A stretch of 64,000 bases of DNA, from the NCBI GenBank assembly GCA_963842305.1, contig CAWJFW010000003.1, positions 124,001 to 188,000 on the forward strand, given 5' to 3'. Shown here in pieces: positions 59,867 through 64,000 of the stretch; positions within the stretch are counted from its first letter, which is position 1, and the number at the start of each line of letters is the position of its first letter. The notes beneath the pieces were generated by a model that saw nothing but the letters and a program-made list of their open reading frames with translations, was not told the DNA's origin and made no database searches. Made by a program: the position numbers and the translations under genes. This DNA comes from JAIBJN01 sp963842305 (lineage in GTDB: Bacteria > Actinomycetota > Thermoleophilia > Gaiellales > Gaiellaceae).

Positions 59867-61591
59867 ATGACGAAGCGAGTGGTGCTGGCGATCGCGGTCC
59901 TGGTCATGGTGGTGGGCCTTGCCGGGTGCGGAGGGGGCGGAGGCGACGCCCAGCAGGGGACGGGCGCGGCCGACGGAACGCCGCAGAAGGGCGGGATCCT
60001 CCGCGTCGGCTCGCTCAACTACATCGACTCGCTCAACCCCTTCCACTACATCGAGTCGCAGGCCTACCAGGGCATGCTCATGATCTTTCCGCAGCTCGTT
60101 CAGTACAAGCAGGGCGACGACGGGCTCGAGATCGAGGGCGACTGGGCCGAATCGTGGGAGACGTCAAAGAACGGCAAGGATTGGACGTTCAAGCTCAAGC
60201 CGGGCGGAACCTGGTCGGACGGAAAGCCTCTCACCGCGAACGACGCGGCCTGGACGATCAACACGACGCTCGAGTACGCGGACGGCCCCACCGCCGTCGC
60301 AGCGGCTGCCCTCCTGCACGTGGAGAACGCCGAGGCCGTGGACGACAACACGCTCGTGATTCACTACGAGGCCCCGGTCGGCAACGTCCTCGCCCAGCTC
60401 GAGCAGCTCTTCATCGTCCCGCAGCACGTCTGGGAGCCGCTCGTCGGCTCGGATGGCAAGGGCCTCAAGACCTTCCAGCCCGAGCTGAACCTGCCGATCG
60501 TCTCCGCGGGCGCGTACACCGTCAAGCAGTACGAGAAGAAGGGCACGACCGTCTTCATCCCGGCGGAGGGCTATTACGGAGAGCCTTCCAACGCCGAGGC
60601 GGTCACGCTCACGTACTTCACGAACGCGGACTCGATGGTCTCCGAGCTCCAGCAGGGCAATCTCGACTGGGTCGACCAGGTTCCCTTCAACGCGGTGGAC
60701 GTGCTCAAGGAGGACAAGAGCCTGGTCGTCAACGAGGTGCCGGGGGCGGAGACGACGAACATCACCTGGAACTCGAACCCACGCAAGGCACAGAACCGCG
60801 AGCTCCTCGACCCGCAGGTGAAGAAAGCACTCTCGATGTGCGTCGATCGGGAGCGGATCATCGACGTGGTCTTCAACGGGTATGCAACCCTCGTCGAGAG
60901 CCTCCCCGGGCACATCACAGGCCCGATGGAGAACCCGAACCTCGGTCCGCTCGAGTACAACTGCGACGAGGGCAACCGGATGCTCGACGAGCTTGGCTAC
61001 ACGAAGGGATCGGACGGGATCCGCGTCGCCCCGGCGACCACGGGCCAGTACGCGCAGGCGGCCCACCCGATGAAGTACGAGGTCATCACGCCGACGTCCA
61101 CCGACTTCAACGTCGACCGCTCCTTCGAGATCGTCCAGGAAGGCTTCGCCGCGGCGGGCGTCGACGTGACGCAGAAGGTCGGCGGCGACACGGCCCAGTC
61201 CTATGCGCTCGAGACCGACGAGGACTGCGACGCCAAGACGTCGAGCGGCTACGCGACCTTCGACATCGCCATGTGGGACTGGGTCGGCTACGTCGATCCG
61301 GATTTCATGCTCTCGGTCGTCACGAAGAGTCAATGGTGCGCGTGGAGCGACACCGGCTGGGACAACCCCGAGTACGACAAGATGTACAAGGAGCAGGGCA
61401 CGCTGGTCGACCCCGAGGAGCGACAGGCACTCGTCTGGGAGATGCAGCAGATGATCTACGACAACTGGGTCTACACGCAGCTGACGAACCACGTGTATAT
61501 CGATGCCCACTCGGCCAAGTGGGCCGGCATCGAGACAGACCTGAACGCCTACTCGAAGAAGTACTGGACGTCGCCGTACATGGTCGAATAG
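59867..61591 (+). CDS. dppA: Peptide ABC transporter substrate-binding lipoprotein (family 5)
   Basis: A 574-residue solute-binding protein of the DppA/OppA family. A lipobox LAGC follows the signal helix (AIAVLVMVVGLAGC), so it is a membrane-anchored lipoprotein. Family blocks include LNPFHYIESQAYQGM and PQVKKALSMCVDRERII. It is longer than E. coli DppA, with Gly-rich residues after the lipid Cys. GGAG lies 9 bases before the ATG. The peptide specificity cannot be read. It feeds the permeases coded next. Confidence 0.92.
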   Translation: MTKRVVLAIAVLVMVVGLAGCGGGGGDAQQGTGAADGTPQKGGILRVGSLNYIDSLNPFHYIESQAYQGMLMIFPQLVQYKQGDDGLEIEGDWAESWETSKNGKDWTFKLKPGGTWSDGKPLTANDAAWTINTTLEYADGPTAVAAAALLHVENAEAVDDNTLVIHYEAPVGNVLAQLEQLFIVPQHVWEPLVGSDGKGLKTFQPELNLPIVSAGAYTVKQYEKKGTTVFIPAEGYYGEPSNAEAVTLTYFTNADSMVSELQQGNLDWVDQVPFNAVDVLKEDKSLVVNEVPGAETTNITWNSNPRKAQNRELLDPQVKKALSMCVDRERIIDVVFNGYATLVESLPGHITGPMENPNLGPLEYNCDEGNRMLDELGYTKGSDGIRVAPATTGQYAQAAHPMKYEVITPTSTDFNVDRSFEIVQEGFAAAGVDVTQKVGGDTAQSYALETDEDCDAKTSSGYATFDIAMWDWVGYVDPDFMLSVVTKSQWCAWSDTGWDNPEYDKMYKEQGTLVDPEERQALVWEMQQMIYDNWVYTQLTNHVYIDAHSAKWAGIETDLNAYSKKYWTSPYMVE

Positions 61592-61628
61592 GCGCCAACT
61601 CAATCGAGGTGGACGGAGGGCTCGACGT

Positions 61629-62605
61629 GTGAGGTCGGCCGACTACGTCATCAAGCGCGTCTTCTTCGCGATCGTGACCGTCTTCGTCGCGATCACGCTC
61701 AACTTCGTGCTCTTCCGCGCCGTCCCCGGCGACGCCGTCGACGCGCTCCGCTGCCGCCAGTGCAGCGCCGATTTCAAGGAGAGCCTGCGCCAGGAGCTCG
61801 GCCTCGACGAGCCCTGGTACATCCAGTACAAGCTGTACCTGGCCGACCTCGCCCACGGCGACCTGGGTAATTCGCTTCGCACGCAGCAGAAGGTCACGAC
61901 CGAGCTCTGGGAGCCACTCAAGAACACCCTGCCGATGATCGCGCTGGGGACCGTCTTCGCGATCATCTTCGGCACGCTGACGGGTGTGATCTCCGCGTGG
62001 CGGCGGGACACCGTCGTCGACAAGGGAGGCCTCTGGACCTCCCTCGCGTTCTACTCGATGCCGACCCAGTGGCTCGGGCTCCTGATCGTCCTCTTCGTCG
62101 CCGGAGCGGTGGGGTTACCGACATCCGGGATCGAAAACCCGACGCTCGGGGTGCTCGAGGATCCGACGTGGTTCGAGGTCGCGTCGATCGGCTCCAGCAC
62201 ATGATCCTGCCGGCGCTGACGCTCGGGCTTGTGCTCTACGGCGACTACGCGCTGATCGTGCGCTCGGCGATGCTCGAGACGCTCGGCGAGGACTACGTGC
62301 TCACGGCCCGCGCGAAGGGGCTCTCGAACTGGCAGATCGTGCGCAAGCACGGCTTTCGAAACGCGCTCCTGCCAATCGTCACACTCGTCGCTCTCTCGCT
62401 CGGGTTCATCATCGGCGGCTCGATCACGATCGAGTACGTCTTCTCCTATCCGGGCATCGGGCTCGAGACCGTGGAGGCGATCGACCAGCGCGACTGGCCA
62501 CTACTCCAGGCCATCTTCCTCCTCCTGACGTTCTCGGTGATCCTCTTCAATCTGATCGCCGACCTCCTCTACGTGAAGCTCGACCCGCGGGTCGTGGAGG
62601 CATGA
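61629..62605 (+). pseudogene. dppB: Peptide ABC permease DppB, split by a frameshift
   Basis: The N-terminal frame (61629-~62193) has the DppB signal helix (VIKRVFFAIVTVFVAITLNF) and the loop PGDAVDAL. It ends early (ASIGSST, then a stop). The other frame continues from LQHMILPALTLGL (~62193) with the ATPase-contact EAA loop (YVLTARAKGLSNWQIVRKHG) to 62605. Total length is 977 bases, one short of 326 codons, so a single missing base near 62193 explains the break. All family blocks are intact, so a sequence error is likely. Confidence 0.85.
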
Positions 62606-62606
62606 G

Positions 62607-63584
62607 ATGAGCGTCCCCTCGCTTCCTCCAACCGCGTTCGACGAAGAAGCCGCCGTCGCCGACATCGCGGGCATCGAGACCAAGGGACGACTCGACTTCC
62701 TCCGCTCCTCGGTGTTCCGGAGGCCGGCGATGATCTTCGGCCTCACCGTCCTCATCCTCTTCATCCTGATCGCGATCTTCGCGCCGCTGCTGGAGCCGTA
62801 CGACCCGCGGGCGAAGACCGGCGAGGTCTACGAGCCGCCGTCGAGCGCCCACTGGCTGGGAACGGACGACGGCGGGGCGGACATGCTCTCACTGGTGATC
62901 GCGGGCTCGCGCGTCTCGCTGATCGTCGGGTTCGCTGCGGCGCTCGTCGCCATGCTCATCGGCGGGACGATCGGACTCTGGTCGGGGTTCTACGGCGGCA
63001 AAAGCGACACGGTGCTCATGCGTATCACCGACTACGTGCTCGTGATCCCGGACATCCCCCTGATGATCATCGTCGCCGCGCTCTTCGGGCGCAGCCTGAC
63101 CAACATCATCCTCATCATCGGGATCATCTACTGGACGAGCACGGCGCGCCTCATCCGGGCGCAGACGAAGAGCGTGCGCGAGCGTGCCTACGTGATGCGC
63201 TCCCGCGCGCTGGGCGCCGGCAACCCGCGCCTGATCGGCAAGCACGTGCTGCCACAGGTGATGCCGCTCCTGATCGCCAACACGGTGCTCACGGTGGCCA
63301 TCGCGATCTTCGCCGAGACGTACATCACGTTCCTCGGCCTCGGCGATCCATCGCTCATCTCGTGGGGAAAGCTGATCGAGAACGCCTTCAAGGGCGACGC
63401 CGTTCTCAACGACGCATGGTGGGCGATCATCCCGCCCGGGGTTTGCGTCACGCTCGTCATCCTCGCCTGCACGATGATCGGAATGGGGATCGAGGACGCC
63501 CTCAACCCGCGCCTCCGCGTCGGGCACCTGTCCGTCCGCCGCTTCCGGCTCCGACCGCTCAAGGGAGCCCTGGACTCCGAGTGA
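62607..63584 (+). CDS. dppC: Peptide ABC permease DppC
   Basis: A 325-residue inner membrane permease with about six helices. It shows the DppC start (FLRSSVFRRPAMIFGLTVLI), LGTDDGGADMLSLVIAGSRVS and the EAA-type loop SVRERAYVMRSRALGAGNPR that contacts the ATPase. It starts 1 base after the DppB frame ends, and its stop overlaps the next GTG (GTGA). It pairs with DppB to form the channel for peptides delivered by the lipoprotein. Confidence 0.93.
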   Translation: MSVPSLPPTAFDEEAAVADIAGIETKGRLDFLRSSVFRRPAMIFGLTVLILFILIAIFAPLLEPYDPRAKTGEVYEPPSSAHWLGTDDGGADMLSLVIAGSRVSLIVGFAAALVAMLIGGTIGLWSGFYGGKSDTVLMRITDYVLVIPDIPLMIIVAALFGRSLTNIILIIGIIYWTSTARLIRAQTKSVRERAYVMRSRALGAGNPRLIGKHVLPQVMPLLIANTVLTVAIAIFAETYITFLGLGDPSLISWGKLIENAFKGDAVLNDAWWAIIPPGVCVTLVILACTMIGMGIEDALNPRLRVGHLSVRRFRLRPLKGALDSE

Positions 63585-64000
63585 CGGTCCCCCTTCTGCA
63601 GATCGAGGACCTGCACGTCTGGTTCGACCTCGAGGGAGGCCGCGAGCTCCATGCGGTCCAGGGCGTCGGCCTCGAGCTCGACGCGGGAGAGAGAGTCGGG
63701 CTGGTGGGCGAGTCGGGGTGCGGCAAGACGACGCTTAATCCTCGCCGCCATGGGTCTTCTGCCTCCGTCGGCGAGCATCGCCGGGCACGTCTACCTGGAC
63801 GGGGAGGACATCCTTGCTCAGGGCGAGGACTCGCTGAGCCCCCACCGCTGGGTGGACATCGCCATGGTCTTCCAAGGAGCGATGAACGCCTTCAACCCGG
63901 TGAAGACGATCGGGGAGCAGATCGTCGAGCCCATGGAGCTGCACGGAACGGCGAGCGGCCGTCAGGCACGGAGTCAGGTTGGTGAGCTGCTCGAGCGCGT
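63581..64000 (+). pseudogene. dppD: Peptide ABC ATPase DppD, frameshifted and cut by the window edge
   Basis: The start GTG at 63581 gives VPLLQIEDLHVWFDLEGG and Walker A GESGCGKTT at ~63714-63735. There the frame breaks: one extra A near 63737 turns the expected IL-AAMGLLPP into NPRRHG. In the next frame ILAAMGLLPPSASIAG continues with the Q-loop VFQGAMNAFNPVKTIGEQI to the window end. The extra base may be a sequence error. This is the ATPase that drives import through DppBC; a DppF partner would be expected beyond the window. Confidence 0.85.

Noticed and set aside
62193..62205. TGA in DppB as a selenocysteine codon, given selD in the window
   Set aside because: The frame after the TGA does not match the family; the neighbouring frame does, so it is a frameshift.

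Overview
The window is a very GC-rich, densely packed chromosome fragment with about 59 protein genes. It has no rRNA, tRNA, insertion sequence, prophage or CRISPR array that I can see. A SigR/RsrA-type redox sigma/anti-sigma pair, a DipZ-type CcdA-thioredoxin fusion, a PAC2-family protein and large cyclase/AAA/TPR regulators suggest an actinobacterium. The gene style resembles the Thermoleophilia (Gaiellales/Solirubrobacterales), but this placement is inference. A striking local trait is leaderless transcription: at about ten genes a TANNNT box sits 6-8 bases before the start codon.

Layout: 0-8.9 kb has a partial ZIP metal transporter, an MshEN-like protein with a long Pro/Glu-rich linker, an XRE-TPR regulator, a DEAH helicase with an acidic insert, and dipZ. 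8.9-14.5 kb has a PAC2 protein, heme A synthase (ctaA), selD divergent from a dimethylargininase-like enzyme, a proline racemase-family enzyme and a thiosulfate sulfurtransferase. 14.5-16.6 kb is the most interesting part. There an XRE-TPR regulator is followed after 13 bases by a 28-residue peptide gene with a perfect Shine-Dalgarno sequence, and opposite it lies a promoter-to-terminator unit that looks like a ~120-nt small RNA. The layout resembles the RRNPP peptide quorum-sensing systems of Firmicutes. 16.6-18.8 kb is a TetR/MFS drug-efflux pair with operators.

18.8-33.7 kb is mostly metabolism: acyl-CoA synthetase, two class V aminotransferases, NadE, a Mug-type DNA glycosylase, MmsA, a fenitrothion-hydrolase-like membrane protein with a cupredoxin-like partner, a frameshifted secreted phosphodiesterase, a SIS protein, a thioesterase and an M16 protease. 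33.8-45.8 kb carries a giant cyclase-AAA-TPR protein, an M24 peptidase, an amidohydrolase, a LytR_C protein, the SigR/RsrA module with its own GGAAT-N18-GTT promoter, a YbdK-type ligase, HtrA, and a VOC/MarR pair with two operators.

45.8-56.5 kb has a phospholipase D-like protein, then a translationally coupled operon of alpha-oxoamine synthase, GGDEF-EAL protein and MFS exporter, then an ABC exporter and an RNA helicase. From 56.6 kb to the end is OsmC followed by a tightly overlapping operon of creatininase, C45 and S66 peptidases and a peptide (Dpp/Opp) ABC importer. Four genes certainly, and a fifth probably, carry single frameshifts, which may be sequence errors.
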